DNA of 64,000 bases, taken from assembly GCA_947475525.1 (NCBI GenBank), contig CANJMI010000024.1, forward strand, positions 1 to 64,000. The letters are read 5' to 3'. A program made the translations under genes and the position numbers. The stretch is from Polyangiaceae bacterium (GTDB taxonomy: Bacteria; Myxococcota_A; Polyangia; Polyangiales; Polyangiaceae). The notes beneath the pieces were generated by a model. That model saw only the letters and a list, made by a program, of their open reading frames with translations, ran no database searches and was not told where the DNA came from. Of the stretch, positions 8,284 to 16,438 are shown piece by piece (the first letter of the stretch is position 1; each line of letters begins with the position of its first letter).

Positions 8284-9881
8284 CGTGACCCCGCCGGTGG
8301 CAGGGGCTCGCCAATCGACGCGACGATTTGGCCGTACGTCGCTGGGTGCCGGCGATCGAGGTGGAGGATCCCGAGGTACGAGTCGGTAAAATGCGCCACG
8401 TAAGCGAAGCTGTAGGTTTCGCCGTTGTCGGCGCCGCTATCGACTGCGAGTTCTTGGGGCCCGCGGCCCGTGCGAACGATCGCCTCGACCGCGTCGGCGA
8501 CAGGATCGACGATGGCGATCGCGCGTGAGTCGAAGGACAGCGCAAAGACGCGATCGACGAGGCTGCCATCGACGTCGACGACCTGCCCGACGCGAACGTG
8601 AGCCGGGCCGTAGTCGAGCGGCAAGGCGCCGTGCATCTCGACGCTATGAAACACGGCGGTAATGCGGCGCGGTCCGTCATCGGTCGTGTTTTCTCTGACG
8701 AGCGCAGTGTGCACGCGGCCCACGAGCAAGCTTGCCGGGTTCCGGTTCGCGACATAAATGCGGAGCGGCACGGTCTCGGCGCAGTCCGCTTGGCACTCGA
8801 GTGCGGTCGCCGCGTCGAGGCAGCGAGCCTCGCACGCCTCGCGCTCGCTCGAGACGATGGCGAGCCCGCGAGAGTCGACGTTCGACGCGCTGATCGTCAT
8901 CGGAAATTGCTGCGCCATGACGAGGAAGGGTCGCGGCGGGATGGAGCCGCTGTCGGGGTGATACTCAACGAGGTCGAGCTGGGCTGCACCGCGGTACGCG
9001 AGGACGAACGCGTCACGGTAGTTGACGGCGTAGCCGCTCGCGGTCCCGGCCAACTTCGCACTCTCGACCACCGCCGGCCGTGGGATCGAGGTGAGCTCGG
9101 TTGGACCCGCAGCGAGCTTGTTGGTGAAGTAGCTGAGGTACGGCGTCGCGCCCCACGGATTCACGACGACACTGGTCGATGCTTGAGTCTGGTGCGCGCT
9201 GACGAGAGCGATCCCGTCACTCGACGAGGCCGTCCCGAGCGGGTCCGAGGGCAATTGAAGGCCACGGAGCGAGCGGGCGGACGAGCGTCCGACGCGGTGC
9301 GCATCGTTGCAGAAACCGTCGGCCCCGACGTTGCAGTCGAGGGCGAAGCTCGGGGTCACCGGGGCGAGGCGATCGTCTTCGACGTCGAGGTAAGTCAGCG
9401 AGGGATCACCGCGCACGGGCGAGAACAGCCGCGCCCCGCGCCCTTCTGGTGAATGAACGAGGACGAGGCTCGACGCGAATGCCCCGATGAACACGCTGTT
9501 GCGGAGGAAAGGAGCGATGGCGAACGAGCTGCAAGGGCCCGGGCTCAAGTAGGGGTCCGTATTGCGCGCAAGCCCGACGGCACTGCAAGCCGCTGCCGCG
9601 CCGCCCTTTGCGTCGAGGGCTGCCACGAGCGGCCGGACGGCGTCACGGAGGGCACGAGCGTCGAAGGCTTGAAGGGTCCCGCCTGCGTACCGCAGGTCGA
9701 AGTCGGAGTTCGCGACGTAGAGCGTCGTGCGACCCGCCGAGAGTGCGAGCCCGGTCGGAAAGTAAAACTGGTTCGGTTCCGGGGGGCGCCCGTCGATGCC
9801 GAAGACACACGACGAGGCCGCCAGCGCGAGCGAGGCCGCCATCAGGGCCGCTCTTTTTCGAGGGGAACGTCGCGTTGGCAC
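8280..9881 (-). CDS. Secreted lipoprotein with YVTN-like propeller, unknown function
   Basis: About 533 residues. The chosen GTG start gives the basic segment PTRRSPRKR, a hydrophobic stretch and the lipobox AASSC. An ATG 39 bp further in, or a TTG upstream, are alternatives. The early segment FYFPTGLALSAGRTTLYVANSDFD is propeller-like, and a blade-like segment near the end reads PQELAVDSG. A CEARCLDAATALECQADC cluster suggests disulfides. It is coupled by an ATGA overlap to the next lipoprotein gene (5455-8283). The shared architecture suggests the pair arose by duplication or forms a complex; that is inference. Confidence 0.6.
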   Translation of the reverse strand: MPTRRSPRKRAALMAASLALAASSCVFGIDGRPPEPNQFYFPTGLALSAGRTTLYVANSDFDLRYAGGTLQAFDARALRDAVRPLVAALDAKGGAAAACSAVGLARNTDPYLSPGPCSSFAIAPFLRNSVFIGAFASSLVLVHSPEGRGARLFSPVRGDPSLTYLDVEDDRLAPVTPSFALDCNVGADGFCNDAHRVGRSSARSLRGLQLPSDPLGTASSSDGIALVSAHQTQASTSVVVNPWGATPYLSYFTNKLAAGPTELTSIPRPAVVESAKLAGTASGYAVNYRDAFVLAYRGAAQLDLVEYHPDSGSIPPRPFLVMAQQFPMTISASNVDSRGLAIVSSEREACEARCLDAATALECQADCAETVPLRIYVANRNPASLLVGRVHTALVRENTTDDGPRRITAVFHSVEMHGALPLDYGPAHVRVGQVVDVDGSLVDRVFALSFDSRAIAIVDPVADAVEAIVRTGRGPQELAVDSGADNGETYSFAYVAHFTDSYLGILHLDRRHPATYGQIVASIGEPLPPAGSR

Positions 9882-10044
9882 GGGCGCGGAAGGTACTGCC
9901 GTCGCTTGGGAATGACAACCGCGCCGTGCCACGTTTCGTCTGTGTTGCAACCGGTGCGCGGTTCAGCGCGCGGACCTATTCACGCGGTGGCGAGACGATT
10001 CATCGCTCCGAATAGCGCAAGAAAAGGCTCAGGCTCGGGAGCGC

Positions 10045-10230
10045 CTAGCCGAGCAGGTCGAGGATAACGATGCCTCGGTCGGGATCGTCCTCCTCGCTCT
10101 CCACACCGAGCGGTGCAACAGGCAGCGGTGCAACGGGCAGCTCCAGTCGGGGCTGACTGATGTTTTCGCGCCGTTGTCGGTCGCGCTCCTCGCGTTGTCG
10201 GATTTGCTCGATGATGAAAGGGGGGAGCAT
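10045..10230 (-). CDS. Small conserved hypothetical protein of 61 residues
   Basis: The protein begins MLPPFIIEQIRQREERDR and ends RGIVILDLLG. A basic/acidic amphipathic helix is followed by a Pro-rich middle (LPVAPLPVAP), an acidic stretch and a hydrophobic C-terminal strand. I recall small proteins with this 'MLPPF...R.R' start and 'IIDL' end from other myxobacterial genomes, but no function. The ATG at 10230 is preceded by ggaga at good spacing and by a recognisable promoter. A longer reading of the same frame exists but lies across the neighbouring DUF4350 gene and is rejected. Confidence 0.7.
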   Translation of the reverse strand: MLPPFIIEQIRQREERDRQRRENISQPRLELPVAPLPVAPLGVESEEDDPDRGIVILDLLG

Positions 10231-10256
10231 TCTCGTCTCCGAATGCTGATGATCCC

Positions 10257-10284
10257 AATCTAGCAATGCCGTTGGACGGGTCAA
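10257..10284 (-). promoter_or_regulatory. Sigma-70-type promoter for the 61-residue protein gene
   Basis: Reading the minus strand, TTGACC (10284-10279) and TAGATT (10262-10257) are separated by 16 bp. Transcription would start about 20 bp before the ATG at 10230. The motifs are close to housekeeping consensus, and the site sits in the short divergent gap before the DUF4350-like gene. Confidence 0.5.
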
Positions 10285-10324
10285 GTGATGGACGCATATC
10301 GTTCGACAAGATGGTACGAATACG

Positions 10325-11659
10325 ATGATGACGCGGTGCGTCCTCCGACGATGGCTCGCGGTCGCAGCGAGCGCGCTGACGCTGGCCTTCGCGGGCGCGG
10401 CTGGCGCAGCGTTCGAGCTCGCCGACACGAGCTGGGAGGGCTGCAGCGAGTTGCTCGGCATGGCTCGTGAGTTGCTCGGCACCGAGCGCGTCATCCTCAC
10501 CGCGACCCTCGACTGGCGGGCCCTCACGTCGAATGACGCGGTGCTGCTCGTCCATCCGACGAGCCCGCTCGATCCCGACGAGGCGGCCGCGTTTATGAAG
10601 GCTGGCGGTCGGCTCGGTGTGATCGACGACTACGGCAGCGGCGACCGCCTTTTGGAGCATTTTAAGCTCGCGAGGCGCGCCTTGCCGCTGCATCCTTCGC
10701 AAGTTCTTCGGGGCAATTCCGCGCTGCCGGTCGCGACGCCAGCGTACGAGCCGGGGGCTGCCCAAGGGCTCGGTGTGCACCCGACGGTGGTCGATGTGTC
10801 GCTCGTTGTTCTCAACCACGCGACCGGGTTCGACCACCCGAACTTGACGCCCGTTCTCGAGGTGCGCGGGAGCCGCGACGTGTCCGGGGGCGAGCCTGAC
10901 GCGGTGGCAGTCGCCGTGGCAGGGCAGGTAGACAAAGGGCGGCTCTTTGCGGTTGGCGACCCTTCCGCCTTCATCAACTTGATGCTCCGCTACCCCGGCA
11001 ACCGAGCCTTCGCCAAAGGCGTGCTCCGCTACCTCGGCGACGGCGATGCGAATCAACCGCGACGCGGCCGCCTTTATGTCCTCGTCAATGACTTCGACGA
11101 AGCCCACTCGTTCGGTGGGGAGACGCCACTTCGCACGGCAATCGAGCGCGCCTTGCGCACGATGGGGGCAGGACTACGCGAGCTCAAGGCGAACGGACTT
11201 CCTTGGTGGCTCCACACCGTTGCTGCCGCTTTTTGCGCTCTCGCGGTGTTCGCTTGGGCCGTTCGCGCGCCGATGAAGCTCTACGCGGCCCGTCTTCCGC
11301 GTTTCGCCCGTGAAGTGCCGCTCGCCGGGCAGGGCGGTATTGGCGGCAGGTTGGCAGTCCTGGCGGCCCCTGGCACCGCTCCAGAGCTCGCGCTGCTCGA
11401 GCTTCGACAGGCGCTGGTCGAGTCGCTCGCGGCGCAGCTCGACAAACCCGATTCGACGCCGCTCGATGCGCTGCTCCAGGGGTTGCGCGCCTCGGGCGCA
11501 CTCGACGAACCGACCTTCACGCGGGCGAGTCGCATCGCGGAAACGATGCGGGAGGCCGAGACGACGGTCGTCCGCGGGGCACGCTCGAAGGTTCGCCGGG
11601 CGCAGCTTCTCGACGCCGCTCGGCTCGTGGAAGAGCTTCTCGGGCGCACGATAACGTAG
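10325..11659 (+). CDS. DUF4350-like membrane protein
   Basis: This 444-residue protein has an N-terminal signal sequence (MMTRCVLRRWLAVAASALTL) ending at AAGAA. An extracytoplasmic domain contains LLVHPTSPLDPDEAAAFMKAGG and VIDDYGSGDRLLEHF, which resemble DUF4350 proteins. One membrane helix at about residues 294-317 (WWLHTVAAAFCALAVFAWAV) leads to a cytoplasmic helical tail. DUF4350 genes often accompany moxR and DUF58 genes. Both occur about 3-5 kb away here on the other strand, which supports the call and suggests a shared envelope or cofactor-insertion role. Moderately sure of family, not of function. Confidence 0.65.
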   Translation: MMTRCVLRRWLAVAASALTLAFAGAAGAAFELADTSWEGCSELLGMARELLGTERVILTATLDWRALTSNDAVLLVHPTSPLDPDEAAAFMKAGGRLGVIDDYGSGDRLLEHFKLARRALPLHPSQVLRGNSALPVATPAYEPGAAQGLGVHPTVVDVSLVVLNHATGFDHPNLTPVLEVRGSRDVSGGEPDAVAVAVAGQVDKGRLFAVGDPSAFINLMLRYPGNRAFAKGVLRYLGDGDANQPRRGRLYVLVNDFDEAHSFGGETPLRTAIERALRTMGAGLRELKANGLPWWLHTVAAAFCALAVFAWAVRAPMKLYAARLPRFAREVPLAGQGGIGGRLAVLAAPGTAPELALLELRQALVESLAAQLDKPDSTPLDALLQGLRASGALDEPTFTRASRIAETMREAETTVVRGARSKVRRAQLLDAARLVEELLGRTIT

Positions 11660-11662
11660 CAC

Positions 11663-11704
11663 GTGTCACATTGTGACTTGACGTTGTGTCACGCAGTGTT
11701 ACAC
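11663..11704 (+). promoter_or_regulatory. Tandem palindromic operator before the RHH regulator gene
   Basis: Two related dyads each begin GTGTCAC, at 11663 and 11686, spaced 23 bp apart (about two helical turns). The first contains the perfect GTCAC-att-GTGAC (11665-11677). The second is the looser GTGTCAC-gca-GTGTTACAC (11686-11704). They end 8 bp before the ATG at 11713. Ribbon-helix-helix proteins typically bind tandem short dyads at their own promoter, so autorepression is the natural inference. Confidence 0.6.
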
Positions 11705-11712
11705 TTCTCGGC

Positions 11713-12180
11713 ATGAGTGAGCACGACGCAACCGACCCGCCCGGAGAGCCAGAGCCCCGGGACGAGCAGCGCAAGGAGCGCGTCATCCACACCCGGGTTC
11801 CGGCCGTGCTCGAGCAGGAGCTGAAGCGGCTCGCGGGGGCGTTGCGGGTGCCGGTCTCGAACGTGGTGCGGACGATTCTCGAAGACGCCGTCGCGACCCT
11901 CGACTCGGTCGGGCAGCTCGCTGAAGGCGAGTTGCGGCAAGCCGCGGAGAAGCTTCGGCAAGGTCGTGGCGCATTGCGCCGGGTCGCCCGTCCGCTCGAG
12001 CGCGTTGTCGGCTACCAACCGCTCGTCCTCGCACGCGACGAGTCGTGCGAGCTGTGTGGGCGCGCGCTTCGCCCAGGCGATCACGCGTTTTTGGGCATCC
12101 GCGAGGATGCGGCAGGACCGCGGGTGATCCTTGGCAAAGAGTGTCTGCCGTTTTCTGTTTCTGAGGAAAAAAATCAATGA
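11713..12180 (+). CDS. Ribbon-helix-helix transcriptional regulator with C-terminal Cys motif
   Basis: A 155-residue protein. After an acidic/basic N-terminus, residues about 23-60 fit a ribbon-helix-helix fold: strand VIHTRVP, helix VLEQELKRLAGAL, helix SNVVRTILEDAVA. A long charged helix follows, then a small C-terminal module CELCGRALRPGDHAFLG with a later Cys (KECLP), possibly metal-binding. The ATG at 11713 is preferred to an in-frame GTG at 11686 because that GTG lies inside the palindromic operator. Its stop overlaps the next start (ATGA). Likely a DNA-binding autoregulator. Confidence 0.7.
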   Translation: MSEHDATDPPGEPEPRDEQRKERVIHTRVPAVLEQELKRLAGALRVPVSNVVRTILEDAVATLDSVGQLAEGELRQAAEKLRQGRGALRRVARPLERVVGYQPLVLARDESCELCGRALRPGDHAFLGIREDAAGPRVILGKECLPFSVSEEKNQ

Positions 12181-12461
12181 CAAATCCAATCGTTTCTTCA
12201 ATATCCAATCGCTTCGGTGCTGACTTCGAACGCCTTGCTGCCGACGTTCTGGGGGTGGGGCGCATGTGGGCCGCGCACGGCCTCAGCGTCGGGCGCTCCG
12301 CACTTGAAGCCAGCGCGAAGACCCTTGAGGTCTCCGCTCGTCTGCTTGGCGAGCTCGGGGTGCGTGTTGCCATTCCGGACGGAGTGGCCGTGCCCACGCC
12401 GAGCGCTGCGGCCGAGCCTGTGAAGTCCGCACCAAACGACGTCTCCGCAGTCGAGAACTGA
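12177..12461 (+). CDS. Small helical protein coupled to the RHH regulator (possibly phasin-like)
   Basis: This protein has 94 residues with a start overlapping the regulator stop by four bases. Residues about 5-70 form an amphipathic alpha-helical region (FGADFERLAADVLGVGRMW, SALEASAKTLEVSARLL) without Cys, signal peptide or membrane segment. A Pro/Ala-rich tail follows. The pattern is loosely like granule-associated phasins, but no diagnostic motif was recognised, so this is only a suggestion. The coupling implies that it works with, or is controlled by, the regulator. Confidence 0.6.
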   Translation: MTNPIVSSISNRFGADFERLAADVLGVGRMWAAHGLSVGRSALEASAKTLEVSARLLGELGVRVAIPDGVAVPTPSAAAEPVKSAPNDVSAVEN

Positions 12462-12537
12462 TTTCGGCGGGCGCCGGTCACGCCAGGGCCTAGCGTGCTT
12501 GCCTGCGCGGGCCACCTCGGGTGATAACGCTCGGCCT

Positions 12538-13929
12538 ATGCGTGGCGCTCGCATTCTTCCGCTCCTGCTGGCCGCGTGCGCGGCTCCTTTCGGTCGCGTC
12601 GCGCCCGTAAAGCCAGCTCTCGTCCCAACGGCGGCGCAGCTCGACACGACCCCTAAACCTGCCCGAGTTCAAGAAGCGAGCCCCACCCAAGCGGCGTCGG
12701 CAGCGGCCGTAACCTCGGTTCCGCCGCCGGCGCCCGCGCCTCCGATCGTGGCGGCGCCGAAGCTCAACGTGATCCTCATCACCGTCGACGCGCTCCGCGC
12801 CGACATGCCCTGGCAGGGCTACCCGCGCGACATCGCGCCAAACCTCACGGCCCTCGCGAACGCGAGCGTCAGCTACTCGCGCGCCTATTCCGTCTCGTCC
12901 TACACCGCGATGAGCATCGCCGCCTTGCTCTCGGGACGGTATCCCGCCGAGCTCGAGCGCAGCGGCTACTTCTTCAGCGCCTACCCGGATGAGGTGACCT
13001 TCTTCCCCGAGCTCTTGCGGCAAGCGGGAGTTCGCACGGTGGGGGCCCACGCGCACTTTTATTTCGATACGAAATCGGGCTTTCGGCAGGGCTTCGACGA
13101 TTATCGCATCGTCGCCGGTATCTCGGATGATCGCACGACGGCGCGCGAGATCACGAGCCCGCAACACCTTGCGCTCGCGCTCGACATCCTCGGCAACCCG
13201 GTGAACACCGCGGGCCAGTTCTTCTCATGGTTCCACTTCATCGATCCCCACGATCTCTACCTCGCTCACCCGGGCATCGCGTTCGGCGGCAAACCGCGGG
13301 ACCATTACGACGGTGAAGTCTTTTTCACCGACCAGCACCTCGGCAAGCTTTTCGAGTTCATCCGAAGCCAGCCTTGGGGCGAGCGCACGGCGATCATCGT
13401 GACGGCCGATCACGGTGAGGCTTTCGGCGAGCATCGCATGGTGCGTCACGGCTTCGAGCTGTGGGAGCCTCTCACCCGCGTTCCGCTGATCATCCACGTG
13501 CCCGGCGTGGCCGCAAAGCGCGTGGACGTGCCCCGCAGCGACATCGACCTCGCGCCTACGATTCTCGAGTTGATGGGCGTGCCCTCGCCCTCGAACTTCC
13601 AGGGCAAGAGCCTCGTCGGCGAGCTCACCGCCACCACCGCTCCCGAGCTACGCGATGTGATCCTCGACTTGCCACGGACGAGTGACAGTTACCGCCGCCG
13701 TGCGCTCGTTCACGACACCTACAAAATCATCGCGTACGACGACGACTACCGCTTCGAGGTCTACGATCTGGCGAAAGATCCCGGTGAGAAGAGGGATCTG
13801 CGCAAGGTGAACCCTGAACTCTACGAGACGATGAAGGCGCGCTACCTCGAGCACATCAAGACGATCCACGAGGTGTGCCCGAAGATGCGGAATCGTTTGA
13901 AGGGCAAGCGCCGAGAGAAGCCCTGCTGA
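12538..13929 (+). CDS. Sulfatase-superfamily lipoprotein lacking the formylglycine motif
   Basis: 463 residues from the ATG at 12538, chosen because it gives a lipoprotein signal MRGARILPLLLAAC; an upstream in-frame start would bury it. A Pro/Ala linker precedes an alkaline-phosphatase/sulfatase-like domain: LNVILITVDALRAD (metal Asp at about 84) and TADHGEAFGEHRM (metal Asp/His). The nucleophile segment reads SYTAMSIAALLSG, placing Thr123 where sulfatases have the Cys/Ser of CxPxR. A Thr nucleophile is used by phosphoethanolamine and lipoteichoic acid transferases of the same superfamily. The role may therefore be phosphotransfer or phosphodiester cleavage at the envelope rather than sulfate release. 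Confidence 0.8.
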   Translation: MRGARILPLLLAACAAPFGRVAPVKPALVPTAAQLDTTPKPARVQEASPTQAASAAAVTSVPPPAPAPPIVAAPKLNVILITVDALRADMPWQGYPRDIAPNLTALANASVSYSRAYSVSSYTAMSIAALLSGRYPAELERSGYFFSAYPDEVTFFPELLRQAGVRTVGAHAHFYFDTKSGFRQGFDDYRIVAGISDDRTTAREITSPQHLALALDILGNPVNTAGQFFSWFHFIDPHDLYLAHPGIAFGGKPRDHYDGEVFFTDQHLGKLFEFIRSQPWGERTAIIVTADHGEAFGEHRMVRHGFELWEPLTRVPLIIHVPGVAAKRVDVPRSDIDLAPTILELMGVPSPSNFQGKSLVGELTATTAPELRDVILDLPRTSDSYRRRALVHDTYKIIAYDDDYRFEVYDLAKDPGEKRDLRKVNPELYETMKARYLEHIKTIHEVCPKMRNRLKGKRREKPC

Positions 13930-13969
13930 GGAGGCTCAGCGGTTATTCACGTTCTGTTCGAGCGCGCGC

Positions 13970-14812
13970 TCAGCGAAAGCCCGCCGGAGCCCGCACCGCC
14001 ATCGCCGCAAAAGCCTCGATTGCCAGCGTTTCTCCTCGCACCGTGAGTTCGATGCCCGCTTGAACGGCGTGGGCCTCGAGCTCGGACATCGACCAGCCGA
14101 AGAGACCTTTCCACGCGTTGCGAAGGGTCTTTCTGCGCTGCCCGAATGCGCGCTTCACGACCTCTTGGAACGCTCGAGTCTCGGTTGCGCGGGGTGGCAC
14201 GAGCGGAGTCAGCACGACGACCGCGGAGTCCACGTTGGGCGCGGGAAAAAAACACCCCGAAGGCACCTTGAGCGCCCGCTCGACCGTGAACGCAGCCTGC
14301 GCGAACACGCTGGCCGCGCCGTAATCATCGTCATCCGGTTGGGCCGCGAGGCGGTCGGCCACTTCGCGCTGCACCATGAACACGGCACGATCGATGCGCG
14401 TGGCGGCGTGAACGGCCTGCTCGATAAGCCGCCCCGTGATTTGATAAGGAAGGTTCCCGGCGATCACGTGAGGGCGCGGCGTCCCGTCCAAGAGCGTGAC
14501 CCAGTCGAGTTGAGCCGCGTCGGCTTCGAGGACCGTCACGTGAGAGGCGCCGGCGAAAAGCTCGCTCAGGACGGGCACCAGATCGCGGTCGCGTTCGACT
14601 GCGATGACGCGGCTTGCGCGATCGGACAGCGGGGCCGTTAGCGCCCCGATGCCTGCGCCAAGTTCGAGCACGGTCCCCCCGGTCGGTGTCGTGGCGAGCT
14701 CGGCAATGCGCTCGGAGATCGCCGCATCCTGTAGGAAATTTTGGCCGAAGGACTTCTTCGGCGTGAGGCCGCGTTCACGCAATACCTTCGCACTTGACCA
14801 GCGTTCACTCAC
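13970..14812 (-). CDS. rsmA: 16S rRNA (adenine(1518/1519)-N6)-dimethyltransferase RsmA/KsgA
   Basis: 280 residues, typical length. It shows the family start LTPKKSFGQNFLQD, SAM-binding motif I VLELGAGIGALTAPL, the acidic motif II AVERDRDLVPVL, and the catalytic NLPYQIT that contacts the target adenine. The C-terminal helical domain includes SGCFFPAPNVDSAVV and FGQRRKTLRNAW. It dimethylates two adjacent adenines in helix 45 of 16S rRNA during 30S maturation. The start overlaps the stop of the DUF58 gene by four bases (ATGA), so it is co-expressed with moxR-DUF58, an unusual setting. Confidence 0.97.
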   Translation of the reverse strand: MSERWSSAKVLRERGLTPKKSFGQNFLQDAAISERIAELATTPTGGTVLELGAGIGALTAPLSDRASRVIAVERDRDLVPVLSELFAGASHVTVLEADAAQLDWVTLLDGTPRPHVIAGNLPYQITGRLIEQAVHAATRIDRAVFMVQREVADRLAAQPDDDDYGAASVFAQAAFTVERALKVPSGCFFPAPNVDSAVVVLTPLVPPRATETRAFQEVVKRAFGQRRKTLRNAWKGLFGWSMSELEAHAVQAGIELTVRGETLAIEAFAAMAVRAPAGFR

Positions 14813-16437
14813 GCAGTTGCTCCTCGTGGGTCAGGGCGCCGCGCCGAGACCTTGATGCCCATGCTCCGAAGGAGCGCGTCCCCTCGAGCGGCGACGAGGT
14901 TCGCCCGCGCTCGTGCCGGCCCGCGAAGGGCCGCGAAGACCTCCGCATTGGCGGCGAACGCGCGTGCATCCGACTCGTCGTGCAGGGCGTCGTGAGAACC
15001 ATTGGGCTCGCGCTCCGTTTCGCCAAGCCCGGTTGCGAGATCGGGCTGCGACCAACGTACCGCGACCCCCTTTTTCTTCAAGGCAAGCACGGCGGCTCGT
15101 AGCGGTGCTGCCCGCTCGGTCGCCGGTGCAGGCGCGACGACGTGCACGATGCTCGGGCGCGTGCTCCGGACTCGCGCGAGACCGAGCAGCGTGGTGACGA
15201 GCGTGGCATACGCCGCGTCCTTTTCAGGTTCGAGGCTAGGCGGTCCATACAGGCCGAAGGCGGCGGCGTAGCGACGGAGTACCGCGTCCGACGTGGTCCG
15301 TGTGTCGGGTGCCGACCGCGCAAACGGAGCGTCGCGCCCTGCAGCAGCGGCACGTTCCGCCAGCTTGTCGTAACGACCGCGCCGCAAATCGCGCAGCCCC
15401 CGCGCGTCGACGGGTCGAAGGTGCTCGGCGACTTGCACGGCCACGTCGGCTTCGTCCCACCCGGAGCGGTCGGCGGCCAGCACACCCGTGTGTTCGAGGA
15501 GCGCGCGGGTGATCGCTGCACCTTGGGCCCGGCCGCCATCGCTCGGGACGCGCGCGAGCTCGCGTGCGGCGACGATAACGAGCCCGACGTGATCGCCTTG
15601 CGTCAGGTGGGCCTCCGCGAGCGCGGCTACGGTGTCGATCGCGTGGTCGAGCGGCGCATCTCCCAGCGCCCCAGCCCAAAGTTCGAGGGAGGCGTCGAGT
15701 ACGAGCGCCACCACGTCGCGCTCCTCACGTTCAAGCTCGCGCGCCATCAACTTTCCTCGGCGAGCGCTCGCTTTCCACGCGATTCGTCGGAACGAGTCGC
15801 CAGGGACGATGTCGCGGAGCTCGCGCAGTTCGCTGCCGTCGCCACGTCGGGTGCCGCTGCGGCCCGTCGCCGACACGGTGTGGCTCTTTCCGCCATGCGG
15901 GACAGATACCATTCTCGCGCGCGGCCTCGGGACAACCTCGATGCCGAGCGCATTGGCGAACGTCAGCGGGACTTCGAAGAGCGCCGGCGCCCCGCGTACT
16001 TCAAGGGCCAGGCCGTGGATCCCGTGAAATCCCGTGCGGAGCGCGCGCACCTTCACCGTGAGCGCCACCGAGCCCGTCGCCTTGACCTCGCCCGCCGGGG
16101 GGTCGACAACGCAATCGAGTGCCGGAGACGCGACCACCCGAAGTTTGTCGTAGCGCGCGGCAAGGGTGTCGCGGTTCCGGACCTCGGCGCGAAGCTCGAT
16201 GGTGCTTCCGCGAGTCATTCGAACGACGCGGCGTGCGTCGGGCCAAAGCATCTCGAAGCCCGCGTTGCGGATCCGCATCACGCTAAACAGGGTCACCGAC
16301 CGCGTCAGCGCGACGCCCACGAGCACGGCCCCTCCCCACGCGACGACGTTCGGCTCACGCAGCGCAATTCCAACCGAAAGAGCGACCACCCCTGCGAGGG
16401 CGAGGTGGGCTGCGGTACGAGTCGGGTAGACGTGCAT
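14809..16437 (-). CDS. DUF58 membrane protein, MoxR partner
   Basis: About 542 residues from the ATG at 16437, one base after the moxR stop. Two membrane helices occur near the N-terminus (AAHLALAGVVALSVGIAL and VVAWGGAVLVGVALT). A beta-rich region follows, then the DUF58 signature SELRELRDIVPGDSFRRIAW, and a vWA-like segment VVALVLDASLELW that keeps part of the metal-site DxS motif. DUF58 proteins work with MoxR AAA ATPases, probably in cofactor insertion or assembly of envelope complexes. A longer upstream reading would overlap moxR and is rejected. Confidence 0.85.
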   Translation of the reverse strand: MHVYPTRTAAHLALAGVVALSVGIALREPNVVAWGGAVLVGVALTRSVTLFSVMRIRNAGFEMLWPDARRVVRMTRGSTIELRAEVRNRDTLAARYDKLRVVASPALDCVVDPPAGEVKATGSVALTVKVRALRTGFHGIHGLALEVRGAPALFEVPLTFANALGIEVVPRPRARMVSVPHGGKSHTVSATGRSGTRRGDGSELRELRDIVPGDSFRRIAWKASARRGKLMARELEREERDVVALVLDASLELWAGALGDAPLDHAIDTVAALAEAHLTQGDHVGLVIVAARELARVPSDGGRAQGAAITRALLEHTGVLAADRSGWDEADVAVQVAEHLRPVDARGLRDLRRGRYDKLAERAAAAGRDAPFARSAPDTRTTSDAVLRRYAAAFGLYGPPSLEPEKDAAYATLVTTLLGLARVRSTRPSIVHVVAPAPATERAAPLRAAVLALKKKGVAVRWSQPDLATGLGETEREPNGSHDALHDESDARAFAANAEVFAALRGPARARANLVAARGDALLRSMGIKVSARRPDPRGATA

Positions 16438-16438
16438 G

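Noticed and set aside
11713-12461. Toxin-antitoxin pair
   Set aside because: The RHH protein and operator fit, but the downstream protein lacks any known toxin fold and follows the regulator with a long helical pattern more like a phasin.
13925-13940. GCTGAG/CTCAGC hairpin at the end of the sulfatase-like gene as terminator
   Set aside because: Short stem overlapping the stop codon and no T tract.
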